NCBI GenBank assembly: GCA_900553175.1
Contig: USCH01000024.1
Location: 1 to 23,319 of the forward strand
DNA: 23,319 bases
From: an uncultured Alistipes sp.
GTDB taxonomy: Bacteria; Bacteroidota; Bacteroidia; Bacteroidales; Rikenellaceae
Direction: 5' to 3'
This document shows, one piece after another, positions 14,714-23,307 of the stretch (position 1 is its first letter; each line of letters starts with the position of its first letter). The notes under the pieces are model-generated. The model was not told the origin of the DNA and made no database searches. It was given only the letters and a program-made list of their open reading frames with translations. The translations under genes and the position numbers were made by a program.

Positions 14714-16731
14714 ACCGTCGCCGTGCGGGCCGTGTTGTAGATGCGGATGCGGGGCTGCGGGGTGCCCTCGCCGCCCGGCGCCTCGAACGAGAAGTGCTCG
14801 CCGTCCATCGCCTGACGCTCCTGTCCGCCGAAGCGCGCCTCGTCGGTCGAGAGCAGGGGCACGTATTTGCCCGGCTCGCGCACCGTCACTTCGTAGTCGG
14901 GCACCGAAGCCGTCGGATGCCAGTTGAAGACGAAGAGCAGCGGCCCGTGTGCGTAGGCCATCGTCTTGTTGCGGTCGTCCATCTGAAGGTTCCACGCATA
15001 GCCGTCCGACAGCACCCCGTATTTTTTCACCAGCCCGACCATCGCGCGGTCGAAGTCGCCCAGCCACGCGTAGCGCAGGAATCCGTTGTCGGCCAGAGAC
15101 CATTGCCGCCGGGCATGGGCGTAGCTCCAGCCGTTGCCCTCGCGCGGAAAGTCGATCCACTCGGGGTGACCGAACTCGTTGCCCATGAAGTTGAGCCATG
15201 CCTGCCCGCCCGTGGTGATCGTGAAGAGCCGGATCATCTTGTGCAGCGCCATGCCGCGGTCGACGACGAGGCTTTCCGAGGCCCGGTCCATGTGGAAATA
15301 CATCTCCTTGTCCATCAGACGGAACGCCAGCGTCTTGTCGCCCACCAGGGCCTGGTCGTGCGACTCGGCGTAGGCCACGGTCTTCACCTCCGGCAGCCGG
15401 TCGGTCATCACGGCCCACATTTCGCGGATGTTCCACTCTTCGTCGGGCACCTCCTTCAGATACTTGATCCAGAAGTCCGGAATGGCCATCCCCAGCCGGT
15501 AGTCGAACCCGATGCCTCCGTCGGCCACGGGGATGCACATGCCCGGCATGCCGCTCACGTCCTCGGCGACGGTCACGGCCGCGGGCCGGAACTCGTGGAC
15601 CAGCGTGTTGGCCAGCGTGAGGTAGGCGATGGCGTCTTCGTTCACGCCGCCGTCGAAGAAGCGTTCGCGGCAGTCGAAATCGACGTAGCCGTGGTGGTGG
15701 TAGAGCATCGACGTCACTCCGTCGAAGCGGAAGCCGTCGAAATGGAACTCGTCGAGCCAGTATTTGACGTTCGAGAGCAGGAAGTGCTGCACCTCGGGCT
15801 TGCCGTAGTCGAAAAGTTTCGAATCCCAGTAGGGCTGGTCGCCCGCCGCGCCCGGCAGCGAGTAGAGATGATCCGTTCCGTCCAGCTCGTTGATCCCTTC
15901 GTTGAGGTTCTTCACGTAGTGGGCGTGCACCAGGTCCATGATGACCGCAAGGCCCAGCTCGTGGGCGCGGCGGATGAGTTTCTTTAGCTCCTCGGGCGTG
16001 CCGAAGCGCGACGAGGGGGCGAAGAAGCTCGACACGTGGTAGCCGAACGACCCGTAGTAGGGGTGTTCGGCGATGGCCATGAGCTGCACGGCGTTGTAGC
16101 CGTCCTTTTTGATCCGGGGCAGGATTTTTTCCGTGAATTCGGCGTAGGTGCCCACTCCTTCGCGCTCCTGGGCCATGCCCACATGGGCCTCGTAGATCAG
16201 CAGGTCGCCGTTCTTCGAGACGTCGAACTTGTCGCCCCGCCAGTCGAACGGTGTGGCCGGCGACCAGAACTGCGCCGTGTAGTTTTTCGTGGCGTCGTCC
16301 TGCACCACGCGCCGCGCATAGGCCGGAATGCGGTCCCGCCAGCCGTTCGGGCCGTGGACGTGAAGCTTGTAGAGCGACCCGTGCACGAGCCGGTCGCGGT
16401 ACATCGCCGCCGGGAAAAAGGCGCTCCAGACGCCCGCCGCATCCTTGTTCATCCGGATTTCGGTGCGCTGCCAGTTGTTGAAGTCGCCGAAGACGTAGAC
16501 GTCGCGGGCTCCCGGCAGCCATTCGCGCAGCCACCAGCCGTCGAGCGTCTCGTCCCACTGCCAGCCGTAGTAGCGGTAGCCGTTGGCGTAGTCGGCGATC
16601 GAACCCGCCGTGCGGCGGATGTCGTCTATCTTGGCGCGGTAGCGTTCCCAGCGGCGGTTCATTTGCTCCTCGACGGGTCGGAGCCATTCGTCGCGCTGGA
16701 CGATGGGCAGGCGGGCGGCTTTTTCGTTCAT
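14695..16731 (-). CDS. glgB: 1,4-alpha-glucan (glycogen) branching enzyme, GH13
   Basis: The enzyme makes alpha-1,6 branches in glycogen. The protein is 678 residues from the ATG at 16731; an upstream in-frame ATG at 16800 lies before the promoter and is rejected. A CBM48-like N-terminal domain (about 65-160, WLPGARDVYVFGDFNNW) precedes the GH13 barrel (about 178-560) and an all-beta C-terminal domain. Catalytic residues are Asp337 in FRFDGVTSM (nucleophile), Glu390 in VAEDVSG (acid/base) and Asp459 in ESHDQ. Conserved FGYHVSSFFAPSSRFGTPEE marks the branching-enzyme group most like eukaryotic GBE1. It has its own promoter, and no other glycogen gene is nearby. It converges with and overlaps mtaD. 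Confidence 0.95.
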   Translation of the reverse strand: MNEKAARLPIVQRDEWLRPVEEQMNRRWERYRAKIDDIRRTAGSIADYANGYRYYGWQWDETLDGWWLREWLPGARDVYVFGDFNNWQRTEIRMNKDAAGVWSAFFPAAMYRDRLVHGSLYKLHVHGPNGWRDRIPAYARRVVQDDATKNYTAQFWSPATPFDWRGDKFDVSKNGDLLIYEAHVGMAQEREGVGTYAEFTEKILPRIKKDGYNAVQLMAIAEHPYYGSFGYHVSSFFAPSSRFGTPEELKKLIRRAHELGLAVIMDLVHAHYVKNLNEGINELDGTDHLYSLPGAAGDQPYWDSKLFDYGKPEVQHFLLSNVKYWLDEFHFDGFRFDGVTSMLYHHHGYVDFDCRERFFDGGVNEDAIAYLTLANTLVHEFRPAAVTVAEDVSGMPGMCIPVADGGIGFDYRLGMAIPDFWIKYLKEVPDEEWNIREMWAVMTDRLPEVKTVAYAESHDQALVGDKTLAFRLMDKEMYFHMDRASESLVVDRGMALHKMIRLFTITTGGQAWLNFMGNEFGHPEWIDFPREGNGWSYAHARRQWSLADNGFLRYAWLGDFDRAMVGLVKKYGVLSDGYAWNLQMDDRNKTMAYAHGPLLFVFNWHPTASVPDYEVTVREPGKYVPLLSTDEARFGGQERQAMDGEHFSFEAPGGEGTPQPRIRIYNTARTATVYLREE

Positions 16732-16753
16732 GATCGAAAGACGTTTGTATTTA

Positions 16754-16761
16754 CAAATATA
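16754..16761 (-). promoter_or_regulatory. -7 element of glgB
   Basis: TATATTTG on the minus strand is a perfect TAnnTTTG box, about 22 bases before the ATG at 16731, so the leader is short. The place where a -33 element would lie is occupied by the terminator hairpin of the preceding operon. Confidence 0.6.
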
Positions 16762-16763
16762 AG

Positions 16764-16792
16764 AAAAAAGGCCGGAAAAAAATCCGGCCTTT
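16764..16792 (-). terminator. terminator of the RND efflux operon
   Basis: On the minus strand a 10-bp stem AAAGGCCGGA/TCCGGCCTTT with a six-T loop is followed directly by a run of Ts (plus-strand A16764-16769). It comes 8 bases after the stop of the PG0541-like gene, as expected for the end of the five-gene operon. Confidence 0.88.
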
Positions 16793-16800
16793 CTCAACAA

Positions 16801-17094
16801 TTACAGGGTCTGTTCGATGTTCCAGACGAACGCCCGGGAGCCCTGCATCTTTGTCGCGGCGTCCATCTCGCGCAGGGCGTCGAGCAGCGGCGGAATCTTC
16901 TCGTCGTCGACGATGGCCAGCAGTGACGCATTCATCGAAGGCCATGCATGCGTGCCGTAATGCGGTTCGCCGTCGAACGATCCGCGCCCCTCGGTCAGCG
17001 CCCAGCGCGTGAAGCCCCGGACGCCCTGTTCGTCGAGAATGCGGCTCACGCGGTCGGTGAGCGCCTGGTTGTAGGATAAAAAGAGTGCTTTCAT
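16801..17094 (-). CDS. PG0541-like transporter-associated small protein
   Basis: This 97-residue cytoplasmic protein resembles the PG0541 family known beside RND pumps in Porphyromonas and related Bacteroidales. Features are MKALFLSYNQALTDRV at the start, a central GFTRW (27-31) and DGEPHYGTHAWPSMN (41-55), and a C-terminal LDALREMD...RAFVWNIEQT. The predicted alternation of strands and helices suits a ferredoxin-like, P-II/CutA-type fold, which would suggest a regulatory or trimeric sensor role; this is inference. It lies 16 bp after the RND pump gene and is the last gene before the terminator, so it is made with the pump. Confidence 0.85.
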   Translation of the reverse strand: MKALFLSYNQALTDRVSRILDEQGVRGFTRWALTEGRGSFDGEPHYGTHAWPSMNASLLAIVDDEKIPPLLDALREMDAATKMQGSRAFVWNIEQTL

Positions 17095-17110
17095 GGTTGT
17101 CTCATCCGGA

Positions 17111-20100
17111 TTATTCGTTCTTCATGCCGTTCTGGTGCTGCGCCGCCAGACGGGCCAGCCTCTCCTGCTCCTTTCGCTGGGCCCGGTTGACCATGGCCGA
17201 ATAAAGCACCGGAACGAAGAAGAGCGTGAGGATCGTCGAGAAGGTCAGACCGCCAATGACGGCGATACCCATCGGCTGCCAGGTCTCCGAGCCGGCACCC
17301 GTGCCGATGGCCAGAGGCAGCATGCCCAGCACGGTGGTGAACGAGGTCATCAGCACGGGGCGCAGACGGCTCTTGCCGCCGGCGATCACCGCGTCGAAGA
17401 CGCCCGAGCCGCGCTCGATCAAAAGGTTCATGTAGTCGACCATGACGATACCGTTCTTGGTGACGATGCCCACCAGCATGATGGCGCCGATCAGGGCGAT
17501 GAGCGACAGCGGCGTGGAGGTCATCCACAGCGCCAGGAAGACGCCCGTGAAGGCGAACGGGATGGTGAACATGATGATGAAGGGGAACTTCAGCGACTCG
17601 AACTGCGTGGCCATGACGATGTAGACCAGCACCACGATCAGCACGAAGAGCGTCAGCAGGTCGCTGAAGGCGTCGCCCTGGTCCTCGACCGTACCGCCCA
17701 CCTCGAGGTCGACGCCGTCGGGCAGCGGATAGTCGGCGATGAGCCGCTCGACCTGGGCCACCACGTCGCCCAGCACCGCATCGGCGCCGAGGGTCGACTG
17801 CACCGTGATGACGCGCTGGCGGTTTTCGCGCTGGATTTCGGGCGCGGCATACTCCTCCTGCACGCGGCCGACCTCCTTGAGCTTGACGGGCTGCCCCATC
17901 ATGTTGTGGAGCGTGATGTTCTCCACATCCTCGACACGTGTGCGGAACGGCTCGGCATAGCGCACGATGATGTCGTACTCGTCGCCGTCCTCGCGGTATT
18001 TCGAAGCCACCAGTCCGTCGATGCGGTTGCGGACGGCCTGCGAAGCGGTGGCGCTGTTCATGCCGTAATAGGCCAGCCGGTCGCGGTCGAAGACGACATT
18101 GAACTCGGGGCGCAGGTCGTCGCGCGACAGTTGCACGTCGCGCGTGCCGTCGAGCGCGGCCAGCCGCTCCTTGAGGTCGTTGGCGATGGCGTTGGTCACG
18201 TCCATGTCGTAGCCGAAGACCTTGATGTCGACGGTGGCCGAACCGCTCATGCCGCCCGACATGCCGCCCGGCGTGACGGTGTACTGCCGCACTTCGGGAA
18301 TGCGGTCGAGCTCCTTGCGCAGGAGGTCCGAAATGACGTAGATCGAACGCTCGCGCCCTTCGACGTCCTCGAGACGCATGTTGTAGTTGATGATGTGCGA
18401 CCCGGTGGTCTGCATCGCCGCGAAGGCGTCGTCCGACGAGTTGGCGCCGGCCGAGGTCGACACGATCAGCACCTCGGGGAACTTCGTGTAGAGGATGCTG
18501 TCGATCTGACGGGCGATGCGCGCGGTGTACTCGACCGAAAGGTTCTGCTCCAGCTTGACCGTGGCCGAGATGCGGCTGTTGTCCGAGGCGGGGAAGAATT
18601 CGGTGGGAACCTTCGTCAGCAGCGTGAGCGAGGCGAGGAAGATCGAGAAGAGCACCGCGGCCGTAATGCGGCGATGGCGCACGACCCAGGTCAGGGCACG
18701 CGCATAGGCGTCGTCGAGCCACGCAAGGGCCCGGTCGATGGGTTTGTAGACGATGCCGATGCCCTTGTATTCGTGCACGCCGCCGTCGATCTTGAGCAGA
18801 TAGGCCGACATCATGGGTGTGAGCGTGAGGGCCGCGGTCGTGGAGACGCACACGACGATCGTGACGATCCATCCCAACTCGCGGAAGAGGATGCCCGCCA
18901 TGCCCGGCACCATCGTCAGCGGCAGGAACACGGCGACGACGACCAGCGTCGTGGCGATGACCGAAAGCCACACCTCGTTGGTGGCATAGATGGCCGCCTC
19001 CTTGGGGTTCGAACCGCGCTCGATGTGGGTGGTGATGTTTTCGAGCACCACGATGGCATCGTCGACGACCATGCCGATGGCGATCGAGAGCGACGAGAGC
19101 GAAATGATGTTCAGGGTCGATCCCGTGGCGAAGAGGTAGATGAACGAACAGATGAGCGAGACGGGGATCGTCATGCAGATGATGAACGTGGCCCGCCAGC
19201 GCCCGAGGAAGATCATCACGACGAGCACCACGAAGATGAAGGCGTACATGATCGTTTCGGAGAGCGAGCCGATGGCATCGGTGATCTCCTTCGAGGCCTC
19301 GAAGATGAGCTCCATCTTCACGTCCTTGGGCAGCGTCTTCTGAATTTCGGGCAGCCGCTTCTGAATTTCGTGGACGATGTCCACCGTGTTGGAGCCCGAC
19401 TGCTTCTGGAAGATCACGCGCACGCCGCGCTTGCCGTTGACGCGTTCGTCCATCGTGGCCTTCTCGAGCGTGTCGCGGATCTCGGCCACGTCGGTCAGCA
19501 TCACGGTGCGGCCGCCCTGGTTGGAGACGACCACCTTGCGCAGCTCGTCGGAGAGCTTGAACTCGCCGTCGGCCTTGATGTTGAAGGTGTTGTTGCCGAT
19601 GTCGATCGTGCCGCTGGGGATGTTGACGTTCTCGGCGGCGATGATCTGCCCGAGCTGCTCGACCGAAAGGCCGTAGGCGTCGAGCTTGGTGGGATCGACG
19701 TTGACCTGCACCTCGCGCTCGGGAGCGCCGATGATCGAGACGGCACCCACGCCGTCGACCCGGTTCAGGACGTTGACGAGCTTGTCGTCCAGAATCTTGT
19801 TCAGGGCCGGGTAGCTCTCCTCGGCCGTCACGGCGATCATCATCACCGGGATCATCGAGGTCGAGAACTTGAAGATCGTGGGATAGTCCACGTCGTCGGG
19901 CAGCATCGACTGCACGCGCGACACCACGTCGCGGATTTCGTTGGCCCCCTCGTTGAGGTCGGAGCCGTATTCGAATTCGACGGTGATCATCGAGACGTTG
20001 TCCTGCGACTTGGAGGTCAGCTTCTTGAGGTTGTTCACCGTATTGAGGTTGTCCTCCAGCACGCGGGTGATGTTGGTCTCGATGTCGGCGGCGTTGGCGC

Positions 20101-20257
20101 CCGGGTACATCGTGATGACCGAAATCTGGGGAATCTCGATTTCGGGGTACTGGTCCACGGCCAGATTCATGAGCGAGAAGAGTCCGAAGACGATCACGCC
20201 CACGAACAGCAGGATCGTGGAGATCGGTTTGCGGACCGCGCTTTCGTAGATTTTCAT
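17111..20257 (-). CDS. RND efflux pump, HAE1/AcrB family, inner-membrane permease
   Basis: This 1048-residue proton-driven exporter is normal for the family. Its first membrane segment is near 11-32. A large periplasmic loop (about 33-330) precedes a membrane block from about 335. TM4 carries GMVVDDAIVVLEN with Asp399-Asp400, equivalent to the AcrB proton-relay pair. A second periplasmic loop is followed by the second membrane block with GIVTKNGIVMVDYMN, whose lysine completes the relay. The relay looks intact, so the pump is probably active; its substrates cannot be read from sequence. It works with the adaptor and TolC-family channel encoded upstream. A 16-bp gap follows the adaptor gene. 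The ATG at 20257 gives the standard MKIYESAVRKPIST opening. Confidence 0.96.
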   Translation of the reverse strand: MKIYESAVRKPISTILLFVGVIVFGLFSLMNLAVDQYPEIEIPQISVITMYPGANAADIETNITRVLEDNLNTVNNLKKLTSKSQDNVSMITVEFEYGSDLNEGANEIRDVVSRVQSMLPDDVDYPTIFKFSTSMIPVMMIAVTAEESYPALNKILDDKLVNVLNRVDGVGAVSIIGAPEREVQVNVDPTKLDAYGLSVEQLGQIIAAENVNIPSGTIDIGNNTFNIKADGEFKLSDELRKVVVSNQGGRTVMLTDVAEIRDTLEKATMDERVNGKRGVRVIFQKQSGSNTVDIVHEIQKRLPEIQKTLPKDVKMELIFEASKEITDAIGSLSETIMYAFIFVVLVVMIFLGRWRATFIICMTIPVSLICSFIYLFATGSTLNIISLSSLSIAIGMVVDDAIVVLENITTHIERGSNPKEAAIYATNEVWLSVIATTLVVVAVFLPLTMVPGMAGILFRELGWIVTIVVCVSTTAALTLTPMMSAYLLKIDGGVHEYKGIGIVYKPIDRALAWLDDAYARALTWVVRHRRITAAVLFSIFLASLTLLTKVPTEFFPASDNSRISATVKLEQNLSVEYTARIARQIDSILYTKFPEVLIVSTSAGANSSDDAFAAMQTTGSHIINYNMRLEDVEGRERSIYVISDLLRKELDRIPEVRQYTVTPGGMSGGMSGSATVDIKVFGYDMDVTNAIANDLKERLAALDGTRDVQLSRDDLRPEFNVVFDRDRLAYYGMNSATASQAVRNRIDGLVASKYREDGDEYDIIVRYAEPFRTRVEDVENITLHNMMGQPVKLKEVGRVQEEYAAPEIQRENRQRVITVQSTLGADAVLGDVVAQVERLIADYPLPDGVDLEVGGTVEDQGDAFSDLLTLFVLIVVLVYIVMATQFESLKFPFIIMFTIPFAFTGVFLALWMTSTPLSLIALIGAIMLVGIVTKNGIVMVDYMNLLIERGSGVFDAVIAGGKSRLRPVLMTSFTTVLGMLPLAIGTGAGSETWQPMGIAVIGGLTFSTILTLFFVPVLYSAMVNRAQRKEQERLARLAAQHQNGMKNE

Positions 20258-20273
20258 GTCCGGATTGTTTGGT

Positions 20274-21287
20274 TTAGTCTCTCTTCACCTCGACTTTGGC
20301 TCCGTCGTAGAGCTTGGCCAGAGCCGTGACGGCCACTTCCTCGCCCGGCTCGACGCCCGAAAGCACATCCACGCGGTCGCCCACCTGACGCCCCAGTTTG
20401 ACGGCGCGGCGAACGGCCACCGAATCGCCCTCGACCACATAGACATAGCGTTCGGCGGTGCCCATCTGCTTCTGGACGGCCACGTCGGGGACCATGACGC
20501 CCTGCTTGTGGCCCAGATCGAACGTCGTGCGGGCGTACATGCCCGGGCGCAGTTTGCGGTCGGTGTTGGGAACCTTGACCTCGACCTTGAAGGTGCGCGT
20601 CGCGGGGTCGAGCGCCGGATAGATCAGCGAGACGGTGCCCCGGAACTCGGTGTCGGGGAAGATGTCCACGTGCAGCCGCACGGGCATGCCCACCTTCACG
20701 TCGGAGAAATACTGCTCCGAGAGGTTGGCGATGACCTTCAGCGGCTCGATCTGCATGACGTGCAGGATGGGTTGCTGGGCGAACAGGTCGCCCGACTCGT
20801 AGTTGCGGGCCGTCACGACGCCCGAAATCGGTGAGCGCACCTCGATGTTCTTCCTGAGGTTGGCCGTCACTTCGCGCTGGACGTCGAGCTGCGCCTTGGC
20901 CTGCTGGATCTGCTGGGCCGAGATGCCGCCCGCCTCGTAGACCGGGAGCAGCCGGTTGTAGTCGTCCTCGATCGTGCGCAGCTGGACCAGCTGCTGGTTG
21001 TACTGCGTGGGGTCGAGCATGACGAGCAGCTGACCCGCATTCACCCGGTCGCCCACCTCGACCAGAATGCGGTCGATGTGTACGCCCGCAGCGGCAGGCG
21101 TGATGTCGTTTTCCCGGTAGGGTTCGATCTCCGAGGTGAACTCCTCGACGAGCCGGACGGTGGCGCTCTCGGCCGCGACGGTCCGGGTCAGCACCCCTTC
21201 GTCGACGCTCTGCGTCGCGGCACCTTTCTTTCCCGTGCAGCCGGCCAGCGAAGCCGCTGCAAGCAACGTAAGTGCGATTCTTTTCAT
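20274..21287 (-). CDS. RND periplasmic adaptor (membrane fusion lipoprotein)
   Basis: This adaptor links the inner-membrane pump to the outer-membrane channel. It has 337 residues from the ATG at 21287, with a signal peptide and lipobox LAGC (Cys17). The order is a barrel-sandwich half (EPYRENDITPAAAGVHIDRILVEVGDRVNAG), an alpha-helical hairpin (about 95-155, TIEDDYNRLLPVYEAGGISA), the second lipoyl half with SPISGVVTARNYESGD, then beta-barrel and membrane-proximal domains. An in-frame ATG at 21320 overlaps the tolC stop as ATGA and would add 11 residues; the shorter form is preferred because it starts at a normal lipoprotein signal. Its neighbours give a complete tripartite pump. Confidence 0.93.
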   Translation of the reverse strand: MKRIALTLLAAASLAGCTGKKGAATQSVDEGVLTRTVAAESATVRLVEEFTSEIEPYRENDITPAAAGVHIDRILVEVGDRVNAGQLLVMLDPTQYNQQLVQLRTIEDDYNRLLPVYEAGGISAQQIQQAKAQLDVQREVTANLRKNIEVRSPISGVVTARNYESGDLFAQQPILHVMQIEPLKVIANLSEQYFSDVKVGMPVRLHVDIFPDTEFRGTVSLIYPALDPATRTFKVEVKVPNTDRKLRPGMYARTTFDLGHKQGVMVPDVAVQKQMGTAERYVYVVEGDSVAVRRAVKLGRQVGDRVDVLSGVEPGEEVAVTALAKLYDGAKVEVKRD

Positions 21288-21316
21288 AGGATTATTCTGT
21301 TTTTTTCGTACGTCGA

Positions 21317-22639
21317 TCATTGTTCGCGACCGATGATGCGGTCGTACTCGGCTTTGGCCGAAAGATAGTCGTAGATGGCCTGCGAGAAGTTGAGCTGCGC
21401 CTGCGTCTGGGCGAGCTGGGCGCTGTTGAGTTCGAGGATCGTGCCCGCACCCGCGCGGTAGCGCGTGTCGGAGATGCGGTAGGCCTTGCGGGCCTGTTCG
21501 ACCGTGCGCTCCTGGGCGTACATCGTCTCGCGGGCGGTCAGCAGGTCGTTGAGCGCCGAGCGGACCTGCACGTCGATCTGCTGGCGGGCATAGTCGCGCT
21601 GGATGGAGAGCTGCGCGATCTGGTTCTTGATCTCGCGCGACTTGTTCATGCGCGTGAGGCCCGCGAAGATGGGAACCGACAGCTGCACGCCGACCGAGAT
21701 CGGGTGGGTCCAGAAATATTTCGTTCCGTCGCCGGCCCCCATGCCCATGAAGGGCTCCATGTCGTTGCCCGTGTAGGTGGCGGTGCCGAAAGCCCCCAGG
21801 CTCGGCAGACGGCCCGCATTGGCCGCCCGGAGCGACCGCCGGAGCAGCTCCTCCTGCAATTCGAGCGTGCGGAGGCTGGAGTTCTCCGACACGTCGGCCG
21901 AGAGACCGTCGGTGCCGGCCAGCACCGCGTCGCGCATGCCGTCCAGTTCTCCGTCGACCTCGATTTCGACCTCTTCGGGAATCGACAGATACATCTTGAG
22001 CATCAGCTTGGCCAGCTTGATCGAGTTCTCGGTCTGGAGAATCGTGGGCCGCAGGTTGCTCAGTTGCACCTGGGCGGTCAGCAGATCGTATTCCGAAGCC
22101 AGCCCGTTGTCGTACTGGAGGCGCGTGTCCTCGACGGTGCGCCGGACCGTGGCCTCCGATTCATGCAGCACGGCGAGCGACTGCTCGGCCAGCAGGATGT
22201 TGTAGAAAGCCTTGCGCACTTCGGCCACCAGGTCGATGCGCGAGGCACGGGCCGCCTCGACGGCCGCGGCGCGCTCCGCATCGTTCATCTTCATCGTGCG
22301 GTAGACCTGCGGCGCGAAGAGCGGCAGCGTCAGGTCGCCCTGCAGGGCGAAAGTGTTGTCGGCGCCGAACGAAATGCCGCCCCGCATCTCCGACTTGACG
22401 ATCGACCGCTGATAGCTGCCCGATGCCGAGAGCTGCGGCAGCAGGTTGCCCCAGGTCTGGCGCTTCACGTAGTCGTAACGCGCCACCTCCAGTTCGGCCA
22501 CCTTGATGGTGGGGTTCTCGCTCAAGGCGAGGTCGACCGCCTCGTCGAGCGTCAGCCTCATCTGCGCCGAAGCGCCGAAGAGACCCGCCGCGGCGAGGCA
22601 GACCGTCAAAACTGCTTTTCTCATACTGCTTGTTATCAT
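21317..22639 (-). CDS. TolC-family outer-membrane efflux protein
   Basis: This outer-membrane channel of the tripartite pump has 440 residues and two OEP repeats, roughly 25-215 and 240-435. Motifs are MRLTLDEAVDLALSENPTI near the start, YDNGLASEYDLLTAQVQLSN (about 176-195) and the matching C-terminal YRAGAGTILELNSAQLAQTQ. A signal peptide ends near FGASA. The ATG at 22639 overlaps the TetR stop (ATGA), suggesting translational coupling. A second in-frame ATG at 22624 gives a shorter, equally good signal peptide. The gene sits between the regulator and the adaptor. Confidence 0.93.
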   Translation of the reverse strand: MITSSMRKAVLTVCLAAAGLFGASAQMRLTLDEAVDLALSENPTIKVAELEVARYDYVKRQTWGNLLPQLSASGSYQRSIVKSEMRGGISFGADNTFALQGDLTLPLFAPQVYRTMKMNDAERAAAVEAARASRIDLVAEVRKAFYNILLAEQSLAVLHESEATVRRTVEDTRLQYDNGLASEYDLLTAQVQLSNLRPTILQTENSIKLAKLMLKMYLSIPEEVEIEVDGELDGMRDAVLAGTDGLSADVSENSSLRTLELQEELLRRSLRAANAGRLPSLGAFGTATYTGNDMEPFMGMGAGDGTKYFWTHPISVGVQLSVPIFAGLTRMNKSREIKNQIAQLSIQRDYARQQIDVQVRSALNDLLTARETMYAQERTVEQARKAYRISDTRYRAGAGTILELNSAQLAQTQAQLNFSQAIYDYLSAKAEYDRIIGREQ

Positions 22640-23289
22640 CTGTGATTCGTTTCCTTTTTTTCATTCTCGCGCCAGCGTTCGAGCGATTCGGCGATGATCT
22701 CCCCCCCCCTTCCGGTAGCGATCCCCCGGAAAAAGGTGCTGACGATCTGCGTGAAGGCACTCCGTCGGTCGATGCCCTCGGGCAGCAGGAAATCGGTGCG
22801 CCCGGTGAAGGCCGTAGCCGTGTGGTAGAAGACCGCTATGGCCAGCTCGACATCGATGTCGTCGAGAAACAGCCCGTCGGCGATGCCCTGCTCGAGCATG
22901 CGGCGCAGCTCGGAGTTGTTTTGGCGGTAGCTTTCCTGCAGGAGTTTCCGGTGCACCGAAGGGTAGAATTTGCGCAGATTCTCGAGGATGCGGCACGTGG
23001 TCTCCGACTCGTCCATGACATGTCCCAAGACCAGGAACAGCGCTTCGAGCACGTTTTTCGCGTCGCGGGTCATCTCGACCCATTGCTGCCGGTGACGCTC
23101 GAAATAGCATTGCATCGCAAGATGGAGCAGCCCCTCCTTATCGCCGAACAACTCGTAGAGCGTGCGTTTCGACACGCCCAGCTGCTGGGCGATGTCGTCC
23201 ATGCGCACGGCCTTGATGCCCTGCGAGACGAACATCTCCATCGCCTGCTGCGCGATTCTCTCTTTCTGACTCATGTTGCGTTTGTCCAT
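22636..23289 (-). CDS. TetR/AcrR-family transcriptional regulator
   Basis: This 217-residue regulator is the first gene of the efflux operon. The N-terminal TetR DNA-binding domain (about 8-55) contains AQQAMEMFVSQGIKAVRMDDIAQQLGVSKRTLYELFGDKEGLL. The rest is an all-helical ligand domain with no obvious relative, so its ligand is unknown. As the leading gene it probably represses its own promoter and with it the pump. The start is ambiguous: the ATG at 23289 lies only a few bases after the expected transcription start, whereas a second ATG at 23274 (MSQKERIAQ) gives a more usual leader and loses nothing of the domain. Its stop overlaps the start of the TolC-family gene. Confidence 0.92.
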   Translation of the reverse strand: MDKRNMSQKERIAQQAMEMFVSQGIKAVRMDDIAQQLGVSKRTLYELFGDKEGLLHLAMQCYFERHRQQWVEMTRDAKNVLEALFLVLGHVMDESETTCRILENLRKFYPSVHRKLLQESYRQNNSELRRMLEQGIADGLFLDDIDVELAIAVFYHTATAFTGRTDFLLPEGIDRRSAFTQIVSTFFRGIATGRGGEIIAESLERWRENEKKETNHR

Positions 23290-23295
23290 GTTGCG
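23272..23295 (-). repeat. 9-bp direct repeat spanning both candidate TetR starts
   Basis: CGCAACATG on the minus strand occurs twice, 15 bp apart (23287-23295 and 23272-23280). Each copy ends in a possible ATG start of the TetR gene. It looks like a small in-frame duplication of the initiation region. Confidence 0.7.
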
Positions 23296-23299
23296 GCGG

Positions 23300-23307
23300 C
23301 AAATATA
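23300..23307 (-). promoter_or_regulatory. -7 element of the efflux operon
   Basis: TATATTTG on the minus strand is a perfect TAnnTTTG box just before the TetR gene. The -33 element, if present, lies beyond the right edge of the window. Transcription would start near 23293. Confidence 0.6.

Noticed and set aside
16732..16800. 23-residue N-terminal extension of GlgB from an ATG at 16800
   Set aside because: It would translate through the efflux-operon terminator hairpin and the glgB promoter, so the ATG at 16731 is the start.
17093..20329. 1078-residue open frame antisense to the RND pump gene
   Set aside because: It lies exactly opposite an unmistakable pump gene. High-GC codon choice leaves few stops in this antisense frame, and the product is His/Asp/Arg-rich low-complexity sequence without domains.
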